Source: JAPSGB01 sp963775185
GTDB taxonomy: Bacteria > Myxococcota_A > Polyangia > Polyangiales > Polyangiaceae
DNA: 64,000 nt
Assembly: GCA_963775185.1 (NCBI GenBank)
Contig: CAVZIE010000032.1
Coordinates: 682,001-746,000 of the forward strand
Direction of reading: 5' to 3'
Shown: positions 56,887 to 64,000 of the stretch, piece by piece
Numbering within the stretch: the first letter of the stretch is position 1
How the letters are laid out: the number at the start of each line of letters is the position of its first letter
Program-made: the position numbers and the translations under genes
The notes under the pieces: model-generated
Seen by the model: only the letters and a program-made list of their open reading frames with translations
Database searches by the model: none
What the model was told of the DNA's origin: nothing

Positions 56887-58050
56887 ATGGCCGCACCGCT
56901 CCACGCCCGCCTCAAGAACGTCGCCGAGACTCTCGACTCGCAGTTCCTCGGCAAGAGCGAGGTCATCCGGCTTCTGCTCATTGCCATCGTGGCGCGCGAG
57001 CACGCGGTGCTCGTGGGTCCGCCCGGCACCGCCAAGAGCGCGCTGCTCCGCACGCTGGCCCAGCTGATCGACGCGCGCTACTTCGAGTATCTGCTCACGC
57101 GCTTCACCGAGCCGAACGAGATCTTCGGCCCGGTGGACATCGGCGCGTTCCGCGACGGCACCTACCGGCGCCGCATCGAGGGCATGCTGCCCGAGGCCGA
57201 GGTCGTGTTCCTCGACGAGGTGTTCAAGAGCAACAGCGCGATCCTGAACGCGTTGCTCAGCTTGCTGAACGAGCGCCGCTACACCTCCGGCGGGCAGGTG
57301 ATCGAGTGCCCGCTGATCAGCGCCTTCGGCGCGTCCAACGAGGTACCCAGCGACGAGAGCCTGTCGGCGCTCTACGACCGCTTCCTGCTGCGTATCCGCT
57401 CGGACAACCTGGATGCGTACCACTTCAACGAGCTGCTCCAGCTCGGCGTGCAGCACGAGGTCAAGAAGCTCCGCCGCGAGCGCCCACAGCCCATCGTCAG
57501 CGCGCAGGAGATCCACGCCATGACCGAGGAGCTCGCGCGCCGGCTCGAGTTCTCGAACGACTTTCTGACCACCTACAAGGGTCTGATCTTCCAGATCCGC
57601 GCCGAGGGCATCAGCGTGAGCGACCGGCGCGTGGTCAAGATGCTCAAGCTGTTCGCCGCCAGCGCCTATCTCGACGGCCGGACCCAGGCCGACACGAGCG
57701 ATCTGTTCGTGCTCAAGCACACCTGGAACAGCGAGGATCAAGCGCCGATCCTCGAAGGCATCGTCCAACCCGTGCTCGAGGCCTTCTACCGCGATCACCC
57801 CGATCGCCGGCGCGTCGGCGCGCTCGGCATCGGCGTGGAGGCGCTCGGCGCCGAGATCGACCGCATCCGCCAGATCCTGACCGGCGCCGCGCCGCCGAGC
57901 GACATCCAGCTGTTCAGCCAGCTCAAGGCGCTGGGCGAGATCAAGACCGCGCTCAGCCAGCTTCAGGACCCGAAGGCGCGCGCGCTCGAGCAACGCGTGG
58001 CCCAGCTCCTCGACGCCTCGCTCAAGAGCGGGCGCTTCTCGCAGCTATGA
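56887..58050 (+). CDS. MoxR-type AAA+ ATPase (RavA-like)
   Basis: 387 residues. Walker A is AVLVGPPGTAKSALLRTLAQ, Walker B VVFLDEVFKSNSAILNALLS, sensor 1 lies in LISAFGASNEVPSDESLSAL, and the arginine finger in ALYDRFLLRIRSD. These fit the RavA subgroup of MoxR ATPases. MoxR proteins usually act as chaperones with a von Willebrand A partner, yet none is encoded nearby. The partner here may be the four-TM protein upstream. Its TGA overlaps the ATG of dut by 4 bp. Confidence 0.9.
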   Translation: MAAPLHARLKNVAETLDSQFLGKSEVIRLLLIAIVAREHAVLVGPPGTAKSALLRTLAQLIDARYFEYLLTRFTEPNEIFGPVDIGAFRDGTYRRRIEGMLPEAEVVFLDEVFKSNSAILNALLSLLNERRYTSGGQVIECPLISAFGASNEVPSDESLSALYDRFLLRIRSDNLDAYHFNELLQLGVQHEVKKLRRERPQPIVSAQEIHAMTEELARRLEFSNDFLTTYKGLIFQIRAEGISVSDRRVVKMLKLFAASAYLDGRTQADTSDLFVLKHTWNSEDQAPILEGIVQPVLEAFYRDHPDRRRVGALGIGVEALGAEIDRIRQILTGAAPPSDIQLFSQLKALGEIKTALSQLQDPKARALEQRVAQLLDASLKSGRFSQL

Positions 58051-58484
58051 AGGTCCGGGTGAAGCGCGTCGGGGACGTCGAGGTCCCGCTACCGGCGTAC
58101 CAGACCGCGCACGCCGCCGGCCTCGATCTGTGCGCCGCCGTCAGCGACGCGATCACGCTCGCGCCCGGCGCTCGCCGCTTGATCCCGACGGGCCTGGCGC
58201 TCGCGATCCCGCCGGGGTTCGAGGGCCAGGTGCGGCCGCGGTCGGGCCTCGCGCTGCGCGCCGGCATCAGCATCGTCAACGCGCCGGGCACGATCGACGC
58301 CGACTTCCGCGGCGAGCTCGGCATCGTTCTGATCAACCACGGCGCCGAGCCGTTCGTGGTCGAGCCGCTCGCGCGCATCGCCCAGCTCGTGATCGCCCCG
58401 GTGGTGCGCGCGGAGCTCGAGCTCGTCGACAATCTCGACGAAACCGCCCGGGGCAGCGGCGGCTACGGCTCCACCGGCCTCTGA
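58047..58484 (+). CDS. dut: dUTP diphosphatase
   Basis: 145 residues, a trimeric dUTPase. The five motifs are visible: GLDLCAAV, RPRSGLALRAGISIVNAPG, GTIDADFRGELGIVLINHG, RIAQLVIAPV, and the C-terminal RGSGGYGSTGL that closes over the active site. It hydrolyses dUTP to dUMP, protecting DNA from uracil and feeding dTMP synthesis. Coupling to a MoxR ATPase gene is unusual. A GACCGagCGGTC hairpin directly follows the stop. Confidence 0.96.
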   Translation: MKVRVKRVGDVEVPLPAYQTAHAAGLDLCAAVSDAITLAPGARRLIPTGLALAIPPGFEGQVRPRSGLALRAGISIVNAPGTIDADFRGELGIVLINHGAEPFVVEPLARIAQLVIAPVVRAELELVDNLDETARGSGGYGSTGL

Positions 58485-58530
58485 CCGAGCGGTCGAGCGC
58501 CTCCCGACCCGCGAGAATTTCCTGGGAGAA

Positions 58531-59208
58531 ATGCCGGTCCGGCGCGGAATCCCGCGCGCCGGCCAGGAGGCACGGCTGGCTGGGATGTCCAGGCTGGGAA
58601 ATCCCCGGATCTGGACTCTCACAGGAAGAGCGGAAGAGCGGAAGGTTTCCAGGGACTTTGCTGGGAAATCCCCTCATTTCAGGCAACGACCAAAGCACTG
58701 ATTCCGCTGCGGTCCCGACCCATGGGAATGGCACAGGAAGATCGGAAGGTCGGAAGATTTGGGGATGGAACGGACGAGGTGATCGGAGCGCCCGATTCAC
58801 GAGGCGCAGGTCATCACCTGCCTACGTCTTTCCCGCCTACCAGTTGGTCTGCTCGTCGACTTCGACGTCACCGCCCTGCGGAACGGCTTGCGACGGCTCA
58901 CACCCGAACACCCCGAATCCTTGAAAACCTTCCGCTCTTCCGATCTTCCTGTGAAAACCCAAATGAGGGGATTCCTCAGGGGACTTTGGGGTATTCAGGC
59001 GTGAGCTGTCGCAAGCCAGCGGTGCACCTCTATCAGCGCACCGATCACTTCCTCCGCCCGATCCCCAAGTCTTCCGCCCTTCCTGTGCCCTCCCGATGGA
59101 ACGGCATCGCACCCGAATCGGTTGGTGGTTTTCTCCGCCTGGAAATCAGGGAATTTCCTGGGCCAGCTTCCCGCCCGCGACGCGCCCCGGGGTTCCGCGC
59201 CGGACCGG
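58531..59208. repeat. dispersed palindromic repeat, inverted pair bracketing a nest of inverted repeats
   Basis: Forward copy 58531-58555 (both palindromes intact: GCCGGTCCGGC and CGCGGAATCCCGCG) and reverse copy 59191-59208 (decayed ends). The 635 bp between hold no gene. This fills most of the 727-bp gap between the convergent dut and hydrolase genes. Confidence 0.75.
58619..59089. repeat. four-copy inverted repeat family, candidate structured RNA or element remnant
   Basis: A unit close to CACAGGAAGANCGGAAG occurs twice forward (from 58619 and 58731) and twice reversed (58923-58953, 59064-59089). A second inverted pair, 58885-58920 and 58981-59017, shares GGCTTGCGAC and GCTCAC cores over about 36 bp and encloses the third copy. 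Flanks of copies 2 and 4 also match in reverse (TTGGGGAT...GTGATCGG). No frame is coding-like. The overall architecture is nested and palindromic, as in MITE-like remnants or a large stem-loop RNA. Confidence 0.65.
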
Positions 59209-59211
59209 AAC

Positions 59212-59985
59212 TCAGATCAATTTCTGGAAGAACGCGTGAAGTTCGGCGCGCACGGCGTCGCGGTCGTAGTCGCGGGTCACGATGTGGCGCGAGCGCGGCA
59301 TGATGACCATGCGCCGATCGGACGCGCCGAGCAGGGCCATCACGCGGCGGGCGTTGCGGACGGGGCACACGCGATCGCGCGCGCCGTGGACCACCAGCGT
59401 CGGACAGCGCACGCGCTCGAGCTCGGGGCGGACGATCTCGCCGGCGCGCAAGACCTGGAACGCGGCGTGGACGGGCTGTGTGTTGTACGTGACGTGGCTC
59501 GCGCGCGCCTCCGGATCGGCGATGTCGGCGCCGGCCTTGGGGATCGCGAAGTCCGGCGCGTGGAGCGCACGCAACAGGTGCAGCGGCCAGCTCGGGAAGG
59601 GCGACGCGAGCCAGGCGGCGTTCGCGAGCAGGGCCAGACCGCGCGCGCGCGCGGGCTCGGTAGCGGCGAGGTGCGCGGCGAGCAGCGATCCGAGCGACAA
59701 GCCCGCGACGATCACCGGGCCGTCCGTGGCGAGGCGATCGAAGGCGGCGCGCGCGGCGGCGAGCCAGTCGTCCCAGGTGGAGCGCGCGAGATCGTCGGCG
59801 TGGGTGCCGTGGCCGGGGAGCAGCGGCGCCTCGACGCGCAGGCCCAGCTCGCACGCGACGTCGACGACCAGCTGGATCTCGAGCGGCGTGCCGCCGAAGC
59901 CGTGGAGGGCGAGCACCGGCGGCGCAGCGCCCGGGACGGCGATCGCGTGCACGGGACCGGGTCCGACGAGATCGCCGCGCGTCAT
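59212..59985 (-). CDS. alpha/beta hydrolase (carboxylesterase/monoacylglycerol-lipase-like)
   Basis: 257 residues. VLALHGFGGTPLEIQLV supplies the HG oxyanion motif, VAGLSLGSLLAAHLA the nucleophile Ser elbow, VVHGARDRVCPVRNA the acid, and PRSRHIVTRDYDRDAV the catalytic His. EAPLLPGHGTHADDL resembles the carboxylesterase/Est30 type. No signal peptide, so cytoplasmic. Its ATG overlaps the stop of the upstream gene by 4 bp (ATGA). Substrate unknown; a short-chain ester or monoglyceride is likely for this type. Confidence 0.88.
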   Translation of the reverse strand: MTRGDLVGPGPVHAIAVPGAAPPVLALHGFGGTPLEIQLVVDVACELGLRVEAPLLPGHGTHADDLARSTWDDWLAAARAAFDRLATDGPVIVAGLSLGSLLAAHLAATEPARARGLALLANAAWLASPFPSWPLHLLRALHAPDFAIPKAGADIADPEARASHVTYNTQPVHAAFQVLRAGEIVRPELERVRCPTLVVHGARDRVCPVRNARRVMALLGASDRRMVIMPRSRHIVTRDYDRDAVRAELHAFFQKLI

Positions 59986-60905
59986 GGCGGGAGCGCTACA
60001 CCATCACGGCGGTGAGCGGAAGGGCGCGCTCGTCGCGGATCGACGAGCAACACAGCGCCGACGGACACGAGCAAGGACAGCCTGGGCAGCTGGATGTTCA
60101 CCGGATCGCCGAAGGCTTCCGGTGCGGCGCGCAAGCGCGCGTCGGCACCGACCCAGTAGGCGAAGGGACCCCGCGCGCTGGCGGCACGCAGCCCCAGATC
60201 GAGCACCGCGCTGGCCGCGATCTGGCGCGTTCCCGCGTTCGAGAGCCACTCGACGCCGACCAGCGCGCTCGCACCGAAGTGGCGATCGGCGTACCAGGGC
60301 GCGCCCGCGCCGACGCCGATCGCGGTGGTGAAGCACACCGGTGCGACGTCGCCGCCCACGCCGGCCTGGAGCTGCTCGCTCGCCGTCGGCACGACGTGAC
60401 CGAGCCCCACGCCGACGTCGAGTCGTCCGCCGGTTCCGACTCCCGCGCGACGGGACCACGACGCCGCCATCGCCGCGAGCCCGAGCCCGCCCGGCGACAG
60501 CGGCGCCAGCACGTCCGGCGCGCCGGAGCCTCCGGTGGGAGTCACGACCGCGGAGACCGGATCGGAGACTGGCTCGCCGTCGTCGCGCGACGACGCGGCG
60601 CGCGGGGGCGCGGCGGCGCGCCGCTCGAGGGCGGCCAGCACGCCCTCGACCAGCCCGTCGCGCTCGTCGACGGCGAGTCGCTCCTCCGGCGGTCCGACCC
60701 ACACCACGACGGCGTGTGCGGCGTCGCACTCGACGCGCACTTCGGCGGGGGGCGACTGGACGGCGCGCAGCGTGAGCCGCGCGCGGGCCACGAGCTCCGG
60801 ACGGTCCTCCGGCGCGATACGCGAGCAACGCGCGTCGACCTGCGTCGCCGCGGCGCGACTCGACGCCAGCACGATGGCGAACAGGACGAGGCGCGGCCGC
60901 GGCAC
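59982..60905 (-). CDS. secreted protein of unknown function
   Basis: About 307 residues from GTG 60905, chosen because a signal peptide (RLVLFAIVLASSRAAATQ) begins there; the frame is open to ATG 60977, which would add an unlikely 24-residue head. The N-terminal half is Arg/Glu-rich with an Ala/Pro linker. The C-terminal half, with alternating Gly-rich strands (GRLDVGVGLGHVVPTASEQL, AASAVLDLGLRAASARGPFA), could be a small beta-barrel. It shares an operon with the hydrolase and is divergent from the ECF sigma gene 142 bp away, so it may be one of the targets of that sigma factor (inference). Confidence 0.6.
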   Translation of the reverse strand: MPRPRLVLFAIVLASSRAAATQVDARCSRIAPEDRPELVARARLTLRAVQSPPAEVRVECDAAHAVVVWVGPPEERLAVDERDGLVEGVLAALERRAAAPPRAASSRDDGEPVSDPVSAVVTPTGGSGAPDVLAPLSPGGLGLAAMAASWSRRAGVGTGGRLDVGVGLGHVVPTASEQLQAGVGGDVAPVCFTTAIGVGAGAPWYADRHFGASALVGVEWLSNAGTRQIAASAVLDLGLRAASARGPFAYWVGADARLRAAPEAFGDPVNIQLPRLSLLVSVGAVLLVDPRRARPSAHRRDGVALPP

Positions 60906-61032
60906 CGCGAGAGGATGGCCGATGGAGGCAGGAGCAGGGAAGGGGGCTTTCGCGCCGAAATGCCGAATTTCCATCACAAACCCGGAGAACCGATCCCGGG
61001 CGACGCGAGCGGCGACTCACACGATCGGAGAG

Positions 61033-61038
61033 TAGACT
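61033..61038 (+). promoter_or_regulatory. -10-like box TAGACT before ECF sigma gene
   Basis: TAGACT lies 9 nt before GTG 61048 and no ribosome site is present; identical hexamer and spacing to the carbonic anhydrase gene. An ECF-type autoregulated promoter cannot be recognised by eye. Confidence 0.4.
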
Positions 61039-61047
61039 CTGGACGAC

Positions 61048-61647
61048 GTGCGCACCGCGATGCAGATGCCCGCTCCGCTGATGGAGCCGGCCGGGCTCCT
61101 GCCCGCATCTGAACGGGTGCGCGCCGGAAGCGGCGCGGCGACGGACGAGATCCTGGCGCTATTGTACCGCCAGATGCGCGCCCTCGCCGGGCCGCGCCAG
61201 GAGCTCGACGACCTGGTGCAAGCCGCCGCCGAGCGCGCGCTCCGCGCCTTGCCGCGCTTCGAGGGACGCTCGGCGCTATCGACCTGGACCTACGGCGTGG
61301 CGTACCGCACGCTGCTCGACCACGATCGCTGGTACCGGCGCTGGCGGCGCCGCTTCCAGCTCGTGGACGGCGGCGCGCTGCCGGAGCGCGCCACGCACGC
61401 GGACGGCGAGCGATTGAGCATCGAGGTGAACCGCGCGCGGCAACTCCACGTCGCGCTCGCGGCGTTGCCCGCGGCCAAGCGCGCCGTCGTGACGCTGCAT
61501 GATCTCGAGGGCCTCACCCTGTCCGAGGTCGCGCTCGTGGTCGGGGCCAACGAGCGCACGGTGCGGTCGCGGCTCCGCGACGCGCGGCACAAGCTGGCGA
61601 AGCTGCTGCTGGCGGATCCCGCGTTCGATCCGGAGGCGTCGCGATGA
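61048..61647 (+). CDS. ECF RNA polymerase sigma factor
   Basis: 199 residues. The sigma-2 region is ELDDLVQAAAERALRALPRF with STWTYGVAYRTLLDHDRWY (-10 recognition). The sigma-4 region is ALAALPAAKRAVVTLHDLEG followed by the helix-turn-helix LSEVALVVGANERTVRSRLR. A 35-residue N-terminal extension precedes sigma-2; ATG 61060 would shorten it. ECF factors redirect RNA polymerase to envelope-stress or other regulons. The overlapping downstream gene encodes a single-pass membrane protein, the usual position of a cognate anti-sigma factor. Confidence 0.92.
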   Translation: MRTAMQMPAPLMEPAGLLPASERVRAGSGAATDEILALLYRQMRALAGPRQELDDLVQAAAERALRALPRFEGRSALSTWTYGVAYRTLLDHDRWYRRWRRRFQLVDGGALPERATHADGERLSIEVNRARQLHVALAALPAAKRAVVTLHDLEGLTLSEVALVVGANERTVRSRLRDARHKLAKLLLADPAFDPEASR

Positions 61648-62534
61648 GCGATCGCCGCGCTCTCGTCGAGCCGGGGCTGTCGGCGGACGCCGTGGCACGG
61701 CTGGAGCGCGCGCGCGAGGCCTGGCAGAGCGCGCGGCCCGACGAGACGGAGGTGCGAGCCGCGGTGCGGCGCATCGCGCGCGCCGGTCGCGCGCGGCGGC
61801 GCCGCCACGAGCGCTGGCGCGGCGGCGCGCTGGTCACCGTGGGCGTGCTGCTACTCGCGGCGCTCGCCTACGCCGCAACCGGCGGGCACGGCGTACTGGC
61901 GGCGTGGCTCGCGCGTCCCGCGCCGGCGGACGCCGTGGCCAACGCGCACGGCGCGGCGGACGCCGTGGCCAACGCGCACGGCGCGGCGGACGCCGTGGCC
62001 AACGCGCACGGCGCGGCGGACGCCGTGGCCAACGCGCACGGTGCGGCAGACGCCGTCGCTACGGGCGCGCGGCCCCCCCGCGGTGGCGCGACGCTGGCGC
62101 GCCGGAGCGCGCATGCGTCGGCCGCGCGTGCCCCGGCGAGCGCCGCCCGCGCCCCCCGTGCCGGCAACGCGACGGGAAGCGCGGCGCCCACGGCGGTTCC
62201 GCGCCGGGACGACATCCCCGCCACTGCCGCGGCTGATGCGCCGCGGGATCCGGCGCCGCGGCTCGCCGCCGCGTCCTGGGCCGAGGTCGAGGACGCGCTG
62301 GCGGCTGACGACACGCCGCGCGCCGCGCGAGCGCTCTCGACCATCGCGCGCGGCGCCAAGGACACCGCGACGCGCGCCAAGGCGCGAGTCGGGCTGGCGC
62401 AGTTGCTCGCGGCCGACGGGCAGTGCACGCGCGCGTTGCGGATCGCGCTCGCGGTGGCGCACACGCCCGGTGTGGATCCGCGCATCGTGGCCCACGCGCT
62501 GGCGGCAACGCGCCGCTGCAACGCCGCTCGCTGA
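61644..62534 (+). CDS. putative anti-sigma factor with decapeptide repeats
   Basis: 296 residues; its ATG overlaps the sigma gene stop (ATGA). Residues 1-60 are charged and cytoplasmic (ARAGRARRRRHERWRGG ends it), and one helix (ALVTVGVLLLAALAYAA) follows. Outside are four identical ADAVANAHGA repeats encoded by identical 30-bp DNA, then an Ala/Arg/Pro linker and a C-terminal helical domain (DALAADDTPRAARALSTIAR) resembling a TPR pair. No zinc-binding anti-sigma motif is visible, so the assignment rests on position and topology. Confidence 0.7.
   Translation: MSDRRALVEPGLSADAVARLERAREAWQSARPDETEVRAAVRRIARAGRARRRRHERWRGGALVTVGVLLLAALAYAATGGHGVLAAWLARPAPADAVANAHGAADAVANAHGAADAVANAHGAADAVANAHGAADAVATGARPPRGGATLARRSAHASAARAPASAARAPRAGNATGSAAPTAVPRRDDIPATAAADAPRDPAPRLAAASWAEVEDALAADDTPRAARALSTIARGAKDTATRAKARVGLAQLLAADGQCTRALRIALAVAHTPGVDPRIVAHALAATRRCNAAR
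61925..62044 (+). repeat. perfect 30-bp tandem repeat, four copies
   Basis: Four identical 30-bp units encode ADAVANAHGA; a degenerate fifth begins at 62043. Identity at synonymous positions indicates recent expansion or ongoing slippage. Confidence 0.85.
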
Positions 62535-62572
62535 GTGCGGCGCAGGCGGGGGCAGCGGCAACGTCGGCGCGT

Positions 62573-63157
62573 TCACGGATTGACCAGCGGCTTGCCCGGA
62601 CAGGCGGGATCGTCGGGACGGGCGCGACAGTCGGGCGCGGCATCGTCGGCGCGGCGGTAGGCGGTGCCGTCCTGAACGCAGTACGAGCCCGGCAGCTCCG
62701 TCGCACCGAAGCCGAAATCCGGCACCAGCGAGGTGCAGCTGAAGCCCGACGGACACTCGCAGTAGCGCGCGCCGGGATCCGGGCCGTCGCAACGGCACGA
62801 GCAATACACGGCCCGGGCGGCGGGTCGCGACGTGTTCCACGCTGAAACCGGCACCGTGACCGCATCCGTGCTGTCCGGCACGCGGCAGCGCGCCGGATCC
62901 GTATCCGGTTTGGCGAGATCCGCGTCGGTCTGCCCGTACGGACAGCTCACGCGACCCTGGAAGTGGTTGATCAGGCACAGGCGCGTCTCGCACTGCAGCG
63001 AGCGCGTCTCGAGCCCGACCTCGTCGATGCCACGCCCGCTGGTGGTCTGGTCGTATTCGTCCTCCGGAACGCACGGATCGCCCACGCCACCCGACTGGCA
63101 GCCAATCGCACACACCATCACCCCGAGCGCGAGCGCGCCCGTCAGCCACTTGTCCAT
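62573..63157 (-). CDS. Cys-rich lipoprotein
   Basis: 194 residues. Signal peptide LTGALALGVMVCAIGC ends in a good lipobox (A-I-G-C). The mature part has about 15 Cys in patterns such as CSCRCDGPDPGARYCECPSG, ETRLCLINHFQGRVSC and SYCVQDGTAYRR, typical of disulfide-stabilised surface proteins of myxobacteria. No known domain is assigned. It ends 38 bp from the convergent anti-sigma gene and starts 44 bp downstream of the sigma-54 regulator gene on the same strand. Confidence 0.78.
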   Translation of the reverse strand: MDKWLTGALALGVMVCAIGCQSGGVGDPCVPEDEYDQTTSGRGIDEVGLETRSLQCETRLCLINHFQGRVSCPYGQTDADLAKPDTDPARCRVPDSTDAVTVPVSAWNTSRPAARAVYCSCRCDGPDPGARYCECPSGFSCTSLVPDFGFGATELPGSYCVQDGTAYRRADDAAPDCRARPDDPACPGKPLVNP

Positions 63158-63201
63158 GATCCGTATGTCGCCGGAGCGACGCCGGATGAGCGATCTTGAT
63201 G

Positions 63202-64000
<799 letters not shown>

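Noticed and set aside
52332..58484. 2050-residue plus-strand frame across the AAA-TPR, membrane and MoxR genes
   Set aside because: It is a high-GC shadow rich in Arg, Ala and Gly; only its last 145 codons (dut) are real. The same applies to long minus-strand frames such as 549-5672, 19491-23438, 28424-32086, 39926-42052 and 55387-57993.
52669..58484. A named anti-phage system
   Set aside because: No nuclease, TIR, reverse transcriptase, cyclase or other known effector is present. The operon is reported as unexplained rather than assigned to a defence class.
58934..58946. GCTCTTCCGATCT, identical to the 3' end of common Illumina adapters
   Set aside because: It lies within the third copy of a local repeat family whose other copies show the same pattern with different bases, so it is explained by the repeat. 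Read-level checking would be needed to exclude adapter residue fully.

Overview
The window is a very GC-rich chromosomal segment. Its gene content points to Myxococcota (Polyangia/Sorangium-like). This assignment is inferred from composition and gene style: secreted lipoproteins with long Gly/Ala/Thr/Ser stalks, SUMF1-domain lipoproteins, AAA-TPR proteins and sigma-54 regulators beside housekeeping genes. I see no rRNA, tRNA, CRISPR array, transposase, integrase or phage gene.

Layout. 1-5.8 kb: MATE transporter start, acyl-CoA synthetase, hybrid histidine kinase, miaB. 5.8-13.7 kb: beta-helix lipoprotein, LuxR-type regulator, Spy-like coiled-coil protein, gamma-carbonic anhydrase, small membrane protein, Kazal-type lipoprotein, GH1 glucosidase with a small HEYGH protein. 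13.7-25 kb: membrane metallophosphoesterase, FAD oxidoreductase, Pro-rich protein, MOSC protein, thiS, VanW-like protein, L,D-transpeptidase, EF-hand protein. 25-31.5 kb: YdcF-like protein, GH15 hydrolase divergent from a fused trehalose synthase/phosphatase, M50 protease. 31.5-34.8 kb: two tandem SUMF1 proteins, argC. 35-42.5 kb: aromatic-repeat envelope protein with hisS, ruvX-mltG, transketolase, DUF433 protein. 42.7-51.5 kb: Cys-rich secreted protein, nagZ, LolCDE/MacB-like transporter, glmM, yajQ, folC, accD. 51.6-58.5 kb: MepA-like endopeptidase, then a compact AAA-TPR / four-TM protein / MoxR ATPase / dut run. 59-64 kb: alpha/beta hydrolase, secreted protein, ECF sigma with putative anti-sigma, Cys-rich lipoprotein, sigma-54 regulator (cut by the window end).

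Three features run through the window. (1) A dispersed intergenic repeat made of two adjacent small palindromes (core GGTCCGGCGCGGAATCC) occurs about 15 times. Its orientations almost perfectly alternate forward/reverse, and it often forms inverted pairs that bracket unusual DNA: a 52-bp hairpin array, a nest of inverted repeats, a perfect operator-like palindrome, and in one case part of a coding region. (2) Many genes lack a Shine-Dalgarno sequence and carry a TANNNT box 6-10 nt before the start codon, which suggests leaderless transcription. (3) Ten frameshifts hit eight otherwise intact genes, including accD and folC. Each is repaired by removing one base, so I list them as whole genes that are frameshifted in this record; a systematic assembly artefact is likely.

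Cell-envelope functions dominate: MltG, NagZ, GlmM, L,D-transpeptidase, VanW, MepA, the Lol/Mac-like exporter and many lipoproteins. Trehalose turnover (GH15 plus OtsA-OtsB) and fatty-acid entry (AccD, acyl-CoA ligase) are the clearest metabolic themes.
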